Source: Prevotella sp.
GTDB lineage: Bacteria > Bacteroidota > Bacteroidia > Bacteroidales > Bacteroidaceae
Length of the DNA: 64,000 nt
Direction of reading: 5' to 3'
Assembly: GCA_017650905.1 (NCBI GenBank)
Contig: JAGCDZ010000100.1
Location: 62,001-126,000 of the forward strand
A model generated the notes under the pieces. It was given only the letters and a program-made list of their open reading frames with translations, had not been told where the DNA came from and did no database searches. Below are positions 42,276 through 50,439 of the stretch, piece after piece (position 1 is the first letter of the stretch; each line of letters starts with the position of its first letter). Both the position numbers and the translations under genes were made by a program.

Positions 42276-44843
42276 TTAGAATGTTAAACGTATGACATAG
42301 CGCATGCCCCAACGGTGGGCTGTCGGCAATTCCATGTAATTCAGACGGCGTACGTACTCAATATGTACAATCTTAAAGATATTATGGATGCCAGCAACTA
42401 TTTCGACATAGGGGCGTTTGGGGTCCATGGTAAAGCATCCGTCAGGGAAATACATCAACTTATCGCTGCCCACATTCTGAGGCAGGTTGGGGTTGTTCTT
42501 ATCGGAGAGGTCACCCCAAAGGGTATTTACGGCGATGTACTCACGCCACTTCAGCTTTTTGATAAGGGGGATGCGGTTGAAGAACTTACCGTTCAGGTCC
42601 CATGAGAGCATCATCGAGGCATAGCGGTCGTTTAGGAACTCCATGTTGTTGATAAGACAGAACATCTCCTCCTGACCGATATAGGAGAGGTTGGCCAGTG
42701 GATGGATGAGCAGCATGTATGGTACCTGGTTCCATTGGATACCACCCTTGAGGAAGAGGTCAACCTTTCCCCAGCTGTTCAGCCAGAAACGCTTGTAGAT
42801 CTTGGCCTCGGTGAAGTTGGACTCATACTGACCGCCTAAGACATTCTTGAAGCCGAAGGTATGGGCAATGGAGATGGCTGGTGCATCCTTGTTGATGGTG
42901 ACACGGCGCTGCTTGCTGTTGATGTAGGTTTCATCGGGCGCATAGCGTATCTCAGCGAAGAGCTCGGTAGTGCGCAGGAACTCTCGGTGACGGTCCATAG
43001 TGGTGTATTCCACGCGGGGCTCACTCAACTTACGGAACGACATGGCGCCAACGGCTTCATGCTCTTCTGCCTTCAGGCTCAACGAGGTCCTCAGACCGCC
43101 GTACATCTCGTAATCGAAGGCAATCTGCTGACGGTTAGCAAGGGTCATCTTGTTCACATCGGCCCATTTGAAGGCAACGAACATGTTATCCTTATCTGTT
43201 GGCAGGTAGCGGTCGCTGGGAGAGGCCAGGTCATAGGAACTCTCAATCGTCAGGGTACGCTTGGGATATTCCCAGGGCATGTAGATCTTGTCGATAAACG
43301 AGTAGGTGCCCTTTGTGCTGTAATAGTTTCTATGGCTTCCCCAGGCATGGGCGTAATAGCCCTGCCAGAACCAGCGCTTGTTGAGATTGGCGGTGGTCTG
43401 CATGCTCATACGGGTGCGCCAGCCGTCGATGAAGTTACGCGAGATGATGGTGTTCACGGGTGAGATGTCGAACTTGTTGGGGTCGCTGGTCTCGATGGAG
43501 TTTTCGATCAGGGCGTTCAAACCCACCATGATGTATTTGAAGCCTTTGATCTTCTGGATGTTCTTCACAAAATCGCTCATGGAGTCCTCGCTCTTGGTGA
43601 GGTCCACCTGACGGTACTGGCTCCAGAAGTTCTTGCTTCGCATGCCAGCATTGGGTTCCTTGATTTCCGTTCGCTTGCCCTTGAACATCTTCTTGGGAAT
43701 CTCGGCAAAGGAGTATTCGCCCAAACGGGTGGTGCGGATGACGATGGCTTCCTGTATGAACTTGGTAAATTCCAGTTCTGCGATCATGTCGTCCTGGGTA
43801 AGTACCCATTCGCCATTATCGAGTTGTTCGAATTCCTGCTCTATGCGCATATTCTTCACGAAGTTCACGGAGGTCTGCTTGGGCAGGGTGAGCTCACAAC
43901 GGCGCACATGATAGGAGGAGTCCTTCAGGATATAGATATCGCCTCGGAAACCGAAGTCCATCTGGTTGTTGGGCAGGAAATGGAGATGGATACAGCTGTC
44001 GCGGTCGATCTTGAGAGTGTCTTCGATATAAAACCTGTAGAAATTGATGGCATCCTTACCAATCGGCGAGGTGAAGGGGTATTGTACCAGACGGATCTGG
44101 TCGTCGTAGAGGTCGACATCGGTGAATACCTCCTTCAGAACGACATTGAGCATATCACCCGTCTGGAACAGGTCGTTCAGACCCGATGACTGCTCGCCCT
44201 TGATATAGGTCTTCTTCGACTGCGGACTTTTGCGATAGACAATCTGTGAGACAGTTTCATCTACGCTGAGGGGGAGAATCATCTTGTTGTTGTACTTACA
44301 GACCTCCACCTGATCCATCAGCCACGGGGTACTTGAGAATGGTTTCTGCTCCAGTCGCTTGGGGGTGAGGTCGTTGGCGGCCAACGTCAGTTTCTCGTAT
44401 TTGTCGTACTGATAGTAGTCGTGGTTCGACAGGTCGCTGAGTTTCTTGGCGGCAATGACTTTCTTCATCAGTTCCACAGCGGGATTGTTCTTCCTGCTGT
44501 ATCGGCTTCGCCTGGTGGTGACGGTCACTTCTGATAATTGTTGTCTGTCGGATTTCAGGGCGATGTCGAGTTCGTTTTTTGTTTCAGAGGTTACGGTAAT
44601 GACCTGTGACTTATAGCCGACGGCACTAAAGGTGATTTTCCACCCTAAGTGTCGCCTGATGGAGTAGATACCATCGATATCGGAGATGACCGCGAGGTTA
44701 TGGCCCTTATAGACCACGCTGGCAAACGGGATGGCCTCGCCAGTCTCGGCATCTTTGATGGTTCCTTTTATGAGCTGCTGTGCAGTGACCGTCACATTGA
44801 GTCCCAACACAAGCAGCAATATCAGATATATTCGTTGAATCAT
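42276..44843 (-). CDS. DUF5686 outer-membrane protein with carboxypeptidase-regulatory-like domain
   Basis: An 855-residue protein with a signal peptide (LVLGLNVTVTAQ). Residues about 22-100 are the carboxypeptidase regulatory-like beta-sandwich (IKGTIKDAETGEAIPFASVVYKG). The rest matches DUF5686: NPAVELMKKVIAAKK, YYQYDKYEKLTL, and a C-terminal beta-barrel region ending RWGMRYVIRLTF, which is a typical outer-membrane terminal strand. These proteins are conserved in Bacteroidetes and resemble BamA-type barrels; their role is unclear. As the first gene of an operon with lipid head-group enzymes it could insert or export a product of that pathway. Confidence 0.85.
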   Translation of the reverse strand: MIQRIYLILLLVLGLNVTVTAQQLIKGTIKDAETGEAIPFASVVYKGHNLAVISDIDGIYSIRRHLGWKITFSAVGYKSQVITVTSETKNELDIALKSDRQQLSEVTVTTRRSRYSRKNNPAVELMKKVIAAKKLSDLSNHDYYQYDKYEKLTLAANDLTPKRLEQKPFSSTPWLMDQVEVCKYNNKMILPLSVDETVSQIVYRKSPQSKKTYIKGEQSSGLNDLFQTGDMLNVVLKEVFTDVDLYDDQIRLVQYPFTSPIGKDAINFYRFYIEDTLKIDRDSCIHLHFLPNNQMDFGFRGDIYILKDSSYHVRRCELTLPKQTSVNFVKNMRIEQEFEQLDNGEWVLTQDDMIAELEFTKFIQEAIVIRTTRLGEYSFAEIPKKMFKGKRTEIKEPNAGMRSKNFWSQYRQVDLTKSEDSMSDFVKNIQKIKGFKYIMVGLNALIENSIETSDPNKFDISPVNTIISRNFIDGWRTRMSMQTTANLNKRWFWQGYYAHAWGSHRNYYSTKGTYSFIDKIYMPWEYPKRTLTIESSYDLASPSDRYLPTDKDNMFVAFKWADVNKMTLANRQQIAFDYEMYGGLRTSLSLKAEEHEAVGAMSFRKLSEPRVEYTTMDRHREFLRTTELFAEIRYAPDETYINSKQRRVTINKDAPAISIAHTFGFKNVLGGQYESNFTEAKIYKRFWLNSWGKVDLFLKGGIQWNQVPYMLLIHPLANLSYIGQEEMFCLINNMEFLNDRYASMMLSWDLNGKFFNRIPLIKKLKWREYIAVNTLWGDLSDKNNPNLPQNVGSDKLMYFPDGCFTMDPKRPYVEIVAGIHNIFKIVHIEYVRRLNYMELPTAHRWGMRYVIRLTF

Positions 44844-44880
44844 TTACGTAAATGTTTCCTTTTCCCAAAGAATTTGGGTG

Positions 44881-44888
44881 CAAAGGTA
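44881..44888 (-). promoter_or_regulatory. -7 promoter box for the DUF5686 operon
   Basis: The minus strand reads TACCTTTG, matching TAnnTTTG, 37 bp before the ATG. It separates this five-gene operon from the upstream ispG operon. Confidence 0.6.
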
Positions 44889-44941
44889 CACCTTTCTCGG
44901 CAAATTCCGGCAATTTGTTTTCCTTTATTAACGTTTCGGCC

Positions 44942-46411
44942 TCATTTCCTGTCACTTCGAATCAATTCAAGGAGCTTTTCCACCGCTTCCTCCTCTGGAA
45001 TATTCTTTTCCACACAGACTTTCTGCTTGTAAAGGGAGATTTTTCCACGCCCGGCTCCGACATAACCATAGTCGGCATCGGCCATCTCGCCAGGACCATT
45101 GACAATACACCCCATGATACCAATTTTCAGACCGACCAGATCCTTGGTGGCAGCCTTGACCTCTTCGAGGCGAGACGGCTCACGTTCGGCAATGCGGGCA
45201 AGTTCACATTGCTCTTGCTTAATTGCCGCCTTGATGCGGGCGATGGTCTCTTGTAGGTTGTAGAGGGTGCGACCGCAACCTGGGCAGGAGATGTATTCGG
45301 TCTTGGTGAACTTAATGCGAGCAGCCTGGAGGATAGCATCAGCCAAGCTATTCAAACTAGTCGAACTAGTCAGGCTAATAGGACTTGCCAGGCCAAAATG
45401 AATGACCAGTTTCGTGGCCTTGCGGTCGATGAGCAGGGCACCCACAGCCATCGCAGCCTTCAACTGCAAGGTCTCCATGTCGGGTGCGTCCAGCGTGAGG
45501 GTGATGGTATCATCCTTGATGTTGGCCTCAGCTTCCTGACGCAGGCGGTAACACTCTGGAATCAGCTCTACCAGTTTGCGGGCCACTGGGATTTCACATT
45601 CCGGCTCCTCACTCAACGATACGCGGATGGTATCGCCAATACCCTCTGTCAACAGGGCGCCGATGCCCACGGCACTTTTGATACGACCGTCTTCGCCTTC
45701 GCCAGCTTCCGTCACGCCAAGGTGAAGTGGGTAGTGCATATCCTCTTTTTCCATCGTGGCTACGAGTAATCGGACGGTCGTCACCATCACCACGGTGTTT
45801 GAAGCCTTGATTGAGATGACCACGTCGTTGAAGTTTTCACGTTTGAAGATGCGTAGGAATTCCATACAACTTTCGACGATGCCTTTGGGGGTATCGCCAT
45901 AACGTGACATGATGCGGTCGCTGAGGGAACCATGGTTCACACCGATACGGACAGCTGTGTGATGTTCCTTGCAGATGTTGATGAAGGGGATGAGTTTCTT
46001 CTCGATTTTCTGCAACTCGTCGGCATATTCCTCGTCGGTGTATTCCAAATGCTTGAAGGTACGGCCCGGATCCACATAGTTGCCTGGATTGATGCGCACC
46101 TTCTCACAATAGAGGGCGGCGATATCTGCCGTATGGGCGGTGAAGTGGACATCGGCCACCAACGGTTGGGCATAGCCGTCAGCCTTTAGTTGGGCTGAGA
46201 TATGCTGCATATTCTCTGCCTCACGGGTTCCCTGGGTTGTGAAACGCACCAGTTCGCCTCCAGCATCGACGATACGTTTGGCCTGGGCCACACTGGCAGC
46301 GGTATCGTTGGTATCGGTAGTAGCCATCGACTGGATGCGGATAGGATTATTTCCGCCAATGCCGATGTTGCCTACATGTGCTTCTGTAGAGCGCCTTCTT
46401 TGATAACTCAT
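44942..46411 (-). CDS. ispG: 4-hydroxy-3-methylbut-2-enyl diphosphate synthase
   Basis: A 489-residue iron-sulfur enzyme of the non-mevalonate isoprenoid pathway; it reduces MEcPP to HMBPP. The TIM-barrel start (IQSMATTDTNDTAASVAQ), VADVHFTAH, RINPGN and the cluster cysteines in SCPGCGRTLY and GCIVNGPGE are present. Plant and Bacteroidetes forms normally carry a large inserted domain and run about 600 residues or more, while the E. coli form has about 370. This one is intermediate, and the junction where the insert belongs holds a low-complexity tripeptide repeat (ISL-TSS-TSL-NSL). It is the last gene of the rpoN-PAP2-purE-ispG unit, 7 bp after purE. Confidence 0.93.
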   Translation of the reverse strand: MSYQRRRSTEAHVGNIGIGGNNPIRIQSMATTDTNDTAASVAQAKRIVDAGGELVRFTTQGTREAENMQHISAQLKADGYAQPLVADVHFTAHTADIAALYCEKVRINPGNYVDPGRTFKHLEYTDEEYADELQKIEKKLIPFINICKEHHTAVRIGVNHGSLSDRIMSRYGDTPKGIVESCMEFLRIFKRENFNDVVISIKASNTVVMVTTVRLLVATMEKEDMHYPLHLGVTEAGEGEDGRIKSAVGIGALLTEGIGDTIRVSLSEEPECEIPVARKLVELIPECYRLRQEAEANIKDDTITLTLDAPDMETLQLKAAMAVGALLIDRKATKLVIHFGLASPISLTSSTSLNSLADAILQAARIKFTKTEYISCPGCGRTLYNLQETIARIKAAIKQEQCELARIAEREPSRLEEVKAATKDLVGLKIGIMGCIVNGPGEMADADYGYVGAGRGKISLYKQKVCVEKNIPEEEAVEKLLELIRSDRK

Positions 46412-46418
46412 AGCAGAA

Positions 46419-46925
46419 TTAGTTGGTCTTATACTCGTATTTCACATCAGCCAGGTCTTTGTTGGCCTTCTCAATCTTTGCCCGCAGGCCGCCTTTATAG
46501 GCTGCCAGTCGCTGGGCAAGGGCGGCATCGCTGAGGGCCATCATCTCCACGGCCAGGATAGCTGCATTCTGTGCGCCATTGATGCCAACGGTGGCCACAG
46601 GAATGCCGGGGGGCATCTGGATGATGCTGAGCATGGCATCAAGACCGTCGAGCATACCTTTGATGGGAACACCGATGACAGGTAAGGTCGTTGAGGCTGC
46701 GATGACGCCTGGCAAGGCTGCTGCCATACCTGCCCCTGCAATGATGACCTTGATGCCACGATCCTTGGCTGTGCGGGCAAATTCCTCAACAGCATCGGGG
46801 GTACGATGGGCAGAGAGGGCATTGACTTCAAAAGGCACCTGCATCTCGTCAAGCAGTTTGCAGGCTTTTTCCATGATGGGCAGGTCACTGGTGCTGCCCA
46901 TGATAATACTGACTAATGGTTTCAT
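46419..46925 (-). CDS. purE: N5-carboxyaminoimidazole ribonucleotide mutase
   Basis: A 168-residue cytosolic enzyme of purine synthesis. It converts N5-CAIR to CAIR. The class I PurE motifs are MGSTSDLPIM and NALSAHRTPD (with the catalytic His), and AGAGMAAALPGVIA. Length is standard. It lies between the PAP2-like gene (24 bp gap) and ispG (7 bp), in a mixed housekeeping operon. Confidence 0.95.
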   Translation of the reverse strand: MKPLVSIIMGSTSDLPIMEKACKLLDEMQVPFEVNALSAHRTPDAVEEFARTAKDRGIKVIIAGAGMAAALPGVIAASTTLPVIGVPIKGMLDGLDAMLSIIQMPPGIPVATVGINGAQNAAILAVEMMALSDAALAQRLAAYKGGLRAKIEKANKDLADVKYEYKTN

Positions 46926-46949
46926 ATTGTTTGCAAATTGGATTTATGC

Positions 46950-47570
46950 TTACAGGAAAAGAATACCGATGACGGCGCAGACGATACCGACGAAGAAACC
47001 GGCTATCACCTGTGCCAGGCTGTGCTGCCGCAAAATCATACGACTTGTACCCAAGAGACCTGCTATGAGGAATACCAGCGAGAGCCACCAGACGGGATTG
47101 AAGCCAAAAAACTCTGCGAAGACAAAAAGTGCTCCTGCTACGCCACCGATAGCTGCCGTATGGGTAGAGATCTTCCACCACACATTGATCATGGCACAGG
47201 TAATCTGGATGAACAGGGCGGCAGTGACGATGGCTGTCATGAAGTGAGGGATGTGGAGGAACTCCATGAGATAGATACAGATGAAGTAGCAGAGGATACT
47301 GATAACATAGGGTACTGCACGCCGTTCTTTCTGTCCCAAATCAATGAGGGACCAGCCTTGATGGCGACGGTAGAAATGGATCAGCAGGGTAGGGAGCACC
47401 ACAGTCAGCAGATAGACCATGGTGAGCAGTTGGAATTTAAAACTCCAAGGCATCTGTCTCATGTAACTGAACATGAACAAACATATCAGACTTACCGTTG
47501 GCAGGTAAAATGGCGTAAACACCATGCTGACAACCCTCGCAGTGAGGATGATACCTTTTTCTTTCGTCAT
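46950..47570 (-). CDS. PAP2-family membrane phosphatase-like protein
   Basis: A 206-residue protein with five or six hydrophobic helices. The C-terminal half has KISTHTAAIGG (PAP2 C2-like motif) and SRMILRQHSLAQVIAGFFVG (C3 motif with the catalytic His). The first motif is poorly conserved (KERRAVPY). PAP2 enzymes dephosphorylate lipid phosphates such as undecaprenyl diphosphate or phosphatidate. It starts 2 bp after the rpoN stop, and purE and ispG follow; a link to isoprenoid phosphate recycling is possible but not shown. Confidence 0.78.
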   Translation of the reverse strand: MTKEKGIILTARVVSMVFTPFYLPTVSLICLFMFSYMRQMPWSFKFQLLTMVYLLTVVLPTLLIHFYRRHQGWSLIDLGQKERRAVPYVISILCYFICIYLMEFLHIPHFMTAIVTAALFIQITCAMINVWWKISTHTAAIGGVAGALFVFAEFFGFNPVWWLSLVFLIAGLLGTSRMILRQHSLAQVIAGFFVGIVCAVIGILFL

Positions 47571-47572
47571 CG

Positions 47573-49096
47573 TTATTCCTTTCTTAGTCTTGCTATGGGA
47601 ATGCCCAGTGCCTCGCGGTATTTGGCGATGGTACGACGGGCGATAGGAAATCCCTTTTCTGTCAGTTGTTCGCGCAGGGCATCATCGCTTAACGGATGGT
47701 GTTTGTCCTCTGCCTCGATGAGGTCGCGGAGCACGGCCTTGATCTGTCGTGTCGACAACTCCTCACCGCTTTCTGTGACATAACTGTCACTGAAGAAATG
47801 ACGCAGAGGAAAGGTTCCCCAGCGGGTCAGGGCATATTTCGAATTGCAGACGCGTGATATCGTCGAGAGGTCCAATCCCGTCTTCTCTGCCACGTCCTTG
47901 AGAATCATCGGACGTAGCGAGGCCTCGTCGCCGTCGAGGAAGAACTGTCGTTGGAGGGTGATGATAGCCTGCATCGTCACGGTGAGTGTATGCCGCCTTA
48001 CCCGGATAGCCTCGATGAAGCTCTGGGCTGCATCGACTTTCTTTTTGATATAGAGTAATGCCTCCTTGGTCTGGCGGTTCAAATGCTCTTTGTTCTGCTG
48101 ATATTCGTTCATGGAGTCGATAAACGACTGCGAGAGGGTGAGTTCCGGCACCTCGCCATTGTTGAGGGTGAAGGTAATCGTACCATCATCCTGTGTCTCC
48201 ACGATGAAATCGGGCGTAATCTGCTGTAGGCTTCGACCGATGGTTTCACCCATCGAGGCACCTGGACGCGGATTCAGTTTGCGTAATTCCCCGAAAAGGG
48301 CCTCCCCTTGTTGGTCATTTAACGAGAGGGCTGTCTGTATCCGTCCCCAATGCTTATGAGTGAACTCGTCGAAATAGCGGTTGATGACTTGCTCCATCAG
48401 TTGCTTTACACGCGAGTCATCGCGCCGGGCTATCTGCAGGAGCAGACATTCCTGCAAGGAGCGGGCACCAATGCCGGCGGGGTCAAAGTCCTGCAGGATG
48501 TGTAGCACGGATTCAATCTCCTTTTCGTTGGCATCAATGTTATGGTAGATGGCCAGTTCGTCGCTAATGGTATAGAGGTCTTTGCGGAGCAGACCATCGT
48601 CGTCCAATGATCCGATGAGATATTCCAGAATGTCACGCTGACGATCCGTCAGGTCGCTCTCTCTCAACTGTTCCATCAATTGGTCATAGAAGGATTCTGT
48701 AGCACCGAAAACCATCTCTTCGCGGTCTTCAGAGAGATTATTGCCACCATGGTAAACGGGCAGCTCATCATCGTCGCGCCCGATATTTTCCAAAGCGGCA
48801 TCCAGGGCAGACTGGCGTTCCTCGCGCTCTGTCTGGGAGGTGTCGTCGGTTCTTTCCGGATAATCCAGACTTTCCGGATATTCTGGCATCTCAGGGAAAT
48901 CGGCGTTCTCTCCTGGCGACTCCACTTCCAGGGCAGGATTGTCGTTCATCTCCGTGTTGATGCGGTCTGCCAATTGGGTAATGGGCAGCTCCACCAACGA
49001 TGACACTAGCATCTGCTGTTGCGAGATCGACTGTACCTGCTTTTGGACTTGCGTCTGTTTTTGTTCTTGTATCTGCCAGGACTTATCGCTCATCAT
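47573..49096 (-). CDS. rpoN: RNA polymerase sigma-54 factor
   Basis: A 507-residue sigma-54 protein. The N-terminal region is Gln-rich (QEQKQTQVQKQVQSISQQQM), as expected for the activator-interacting region I. The core-binding domain and the C-terminal RpoN box (ARRTIAKYREALGIP) are present. Region I is followed by an acidic stretch rich in Pro, Glu and Asp. Two ATG codons in a row start the gene (49096, 49093), overlapping the stop of the upstream gene. No sigma-54 activator is found in the window, so its regulon lies elsewhere. Confidence 0.95.
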   Translation of the reverse strand: MMSDKSWQIQEQKQTQVQKQVQSISQQQMLVSSLVELPITQLADRINTEMNDNPALEVESPGENADFPEMPEYPESLDYPERTDDTSQTEREERQSALDAALENIGRDDDELPVYHGGNNLSEDREEMVFGATESFYDQLMEQLRESDLTDRQRDILEYLIGSLDDDGLLRKDLYTISDELAIYHNIDANEKEIESVLHILQDFDPAGIGARSLQECLLLQIARRDDSRVKQLMEQVINRYFDEFTHKHWGRIQTALSLNDQQGEALFGELRKLNPRPGASMGETIGRSLQQITPDFIVETQDDGTITFTLNNGEVPELTLSQSFIDSMNEYQQNKEHLNRQTKEALLYIKKKVDAAQSFIEAIRVRRHTLTVTMQAIITLQRQFFLDGDEASLRPMILKDVAEKTGLDLSTISRVCNSKYALTRWGTFPLRHFFSDSYVTESGEELSTRQIKAVLRDLIEAEDKHHPLSDDALREQLTEKGFPIARRTIAKYREALGIPIARLRKE

Positions 49097-49812
49097 TTTT
49101 TGCTTTTCACTTGACCTTTTTTATTTTTCACTTTTGACTTATTGCTTTTTGTTTTAGGATTTCCACTCCTAAAATAGTCTTTCAGTTGTTCTGCGTATGA
49201 GGCCAGTTGCTCTGTCTCCGCATTGCCGAAACGGCGCCATATCTCACGGCAAGGCTGTAAAAACAGACTGTTCACGGTGTCTTTCCGATTGAGGTAGGGG
49301 TCACAGTGTTGGAACGTGTCCATCACCTCAATCACTTTCAGGGGCATAATCTTGATCAGTTTCGCCAATTCCTGCACCTCAGGAGTCTCTAATACCATTG
49401 TGGCAGGGGTCAGACGGAAATAAAGGTCGAGAATCAGGATCAGCATGACAGGGGTGATCTTCGTGCCTTCTGCAATTGGCTTGAAGTCACGTTCAAAGGT
49501 CTCCTGCACTTCCACACCCTCGTAGAAAGCATTGGCATAACCATATCCTCGCATTTCGCGCCATAGTCTGACGGCACGGGCCAGTTTTCTGGGATTCCGT
49601 CCGTAGGTCTCCCAGATATGCTCGATGCGCGGGGTTTCCAGATTGGCAATCTGGCACATCTTGTTAAAGAGGAAGTTGGGAGGCAGGTGGAGTTCCAGAC
49701 TCAGGTTCACCATCTTGCGGTGGAACATCGGCTTGACACCCACAGGTTTCTGTAGGTAAATCTGCATCAGAAGCAGCCAATAATCGTCTGACCATTTAGT
49801 GTTTTTAGCCAT
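49093..49812 (-). CDS. TIGR02757-type conserved protein of unknown function
   Basis: A 239-residue cytoplasmic protein (MAKNTKWSDDYWLLLMQIYL). The helical pattern, WETYGRNPRKLARAVRLWRE, and HCDPYLNRKDTVNSLF suggest a Bacteroidetes TIGR02757-like family; the match is moderate. The Lys-rich C-terminus (KSNKSKVKNKKGQVKSKK) is coded partly by short AGTGAAAA-like repeats. It is the first gene of the rpoN operon: its stop overlaps the rpoN start (ATGATGA). The start at 49812 was chosen because upstream codons overlap the promoter. Confidence 0.6.
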   Translation of the reverse strand: MAKNTKWSDDYWLLLMQIYLQKPVGVKPMFHRKMVNLSLELHLPPNFLFNKMCQIANLETPRIEHIWETYGRNPRKLARAVRLWREMRGYGYANAFYEGVEVQETFERDFKPIAEGTKITPVMLILILDLYFRLTPATMVLETPEVQELAKLIKIMPLKVIEVMDTFQHCDPYLNRKDTVNSLFLQPCREIWRRFGNAETEQLASYAEQLKDYFRSGNPKTKSNKSKVKNKKGQVKSKK

Positions 49813-49830
49813 ATACTCTCTAATTTTTTG

Positions 49831-49838
49831 CAAAAATA
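49831..49838 (-). promoter_or_regulatory. -7 promoter box for the rpoN operon
   Basis: The minus strand reads TATTTTTG, 18 bp before the ATG at 49812. Confidence 0.6.
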
Positions 49839-49889
49839 CATTTTTTTTCTCAACTTTGCAACCGAAACAGCAAAAACTTGTGAGAAAAA

Positions 49890-49915
49890 ACAAAAAATCC
49901 CGCTTTAGCGGGAAT
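49890..49915 (-). terminator. Terminator after nrdG
   Basis: TCCCGC and GCGGGA form a 6-bp stem with a 4-nt loop at 49898-49913, extended by A/T pairs. On the minus strand it is followed by a run of six T, ending the nrdD-nrdG message. Confidence 0.8.
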
Positions 49916-49922
49916 CTTCTTG

Positions 49923-50426
49923 TCAGACAGCCACGGCAATGTCTGGATGCCAGAGCACAACCTTGCCACTATAGAGCGAGGCCTGTACGTCGATGAGGCG
50001 CTGGTTGCTGCTGCCCCTAAAGAGCAGATCGGGGTCGCGCAGTTTCTCAATGAACGGGCCATCGACGAGCACATCCAATTGTTCGAGGAGTTCCCGCTGT
50101 TCCTGGGTGATGAGCGACTCATACGTAAAGCCGGTGTAACACCAGATGTCTTTGTTGGTGCGTTTGTGAATCTCACGGGCGAGTGCTGCGAAGCCTGTGG
50201 CCTGGAACATCGGGTCGCCACCGCTGAAGGTCACATTGGCATAGGGATCCGCCTCAATGATTTTCATGATATCGTCGATGCTCATCTCATGCCCCTGATC
50301 AAAAGCCCATGACTGCGGATTATGACAGCCAGGACAATGGTGTCGGCAGCCGGCACAATAGATGGAGGTCCGGAAGCCCGGACCATCCACCATGGTGTCT
50401 TCTATGATATCAAGAACCCTAATCAC
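49923..50426 (-). CDS. nrdG: Anaerobic ribonucleotide reductase activating protein
   Basis: A 167-residue radical-SAM activase. The motif CRHHCPGC binds the 4Fe-4S cluster; TFSGGDPMFQ is the SAM-binding GGE-like motif. It generates the glycyl radical on NrdD. It follows nrdD with a 13-bp gap, so stoichiometric co-expression is expected. Confidence 0.95.
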   Translation of the reverse strand: MIRVLDIIEDTMVDGPGFRTSIYCAGCRHHCPGCHNPQSWAFDQGHEMSIDDIMKIIEADPYANVTFSGGDPMFQATGFAALAREIHKRTNKDIWCYTGFTYESLITQEQRELLEQLDVLVDGPFIEKLRDPDLLFRGSSNQRLIDVQASLYSGKVVLWHPDIAVAV

Positions 50427-50439
50427 TTCTCACTTTTCT

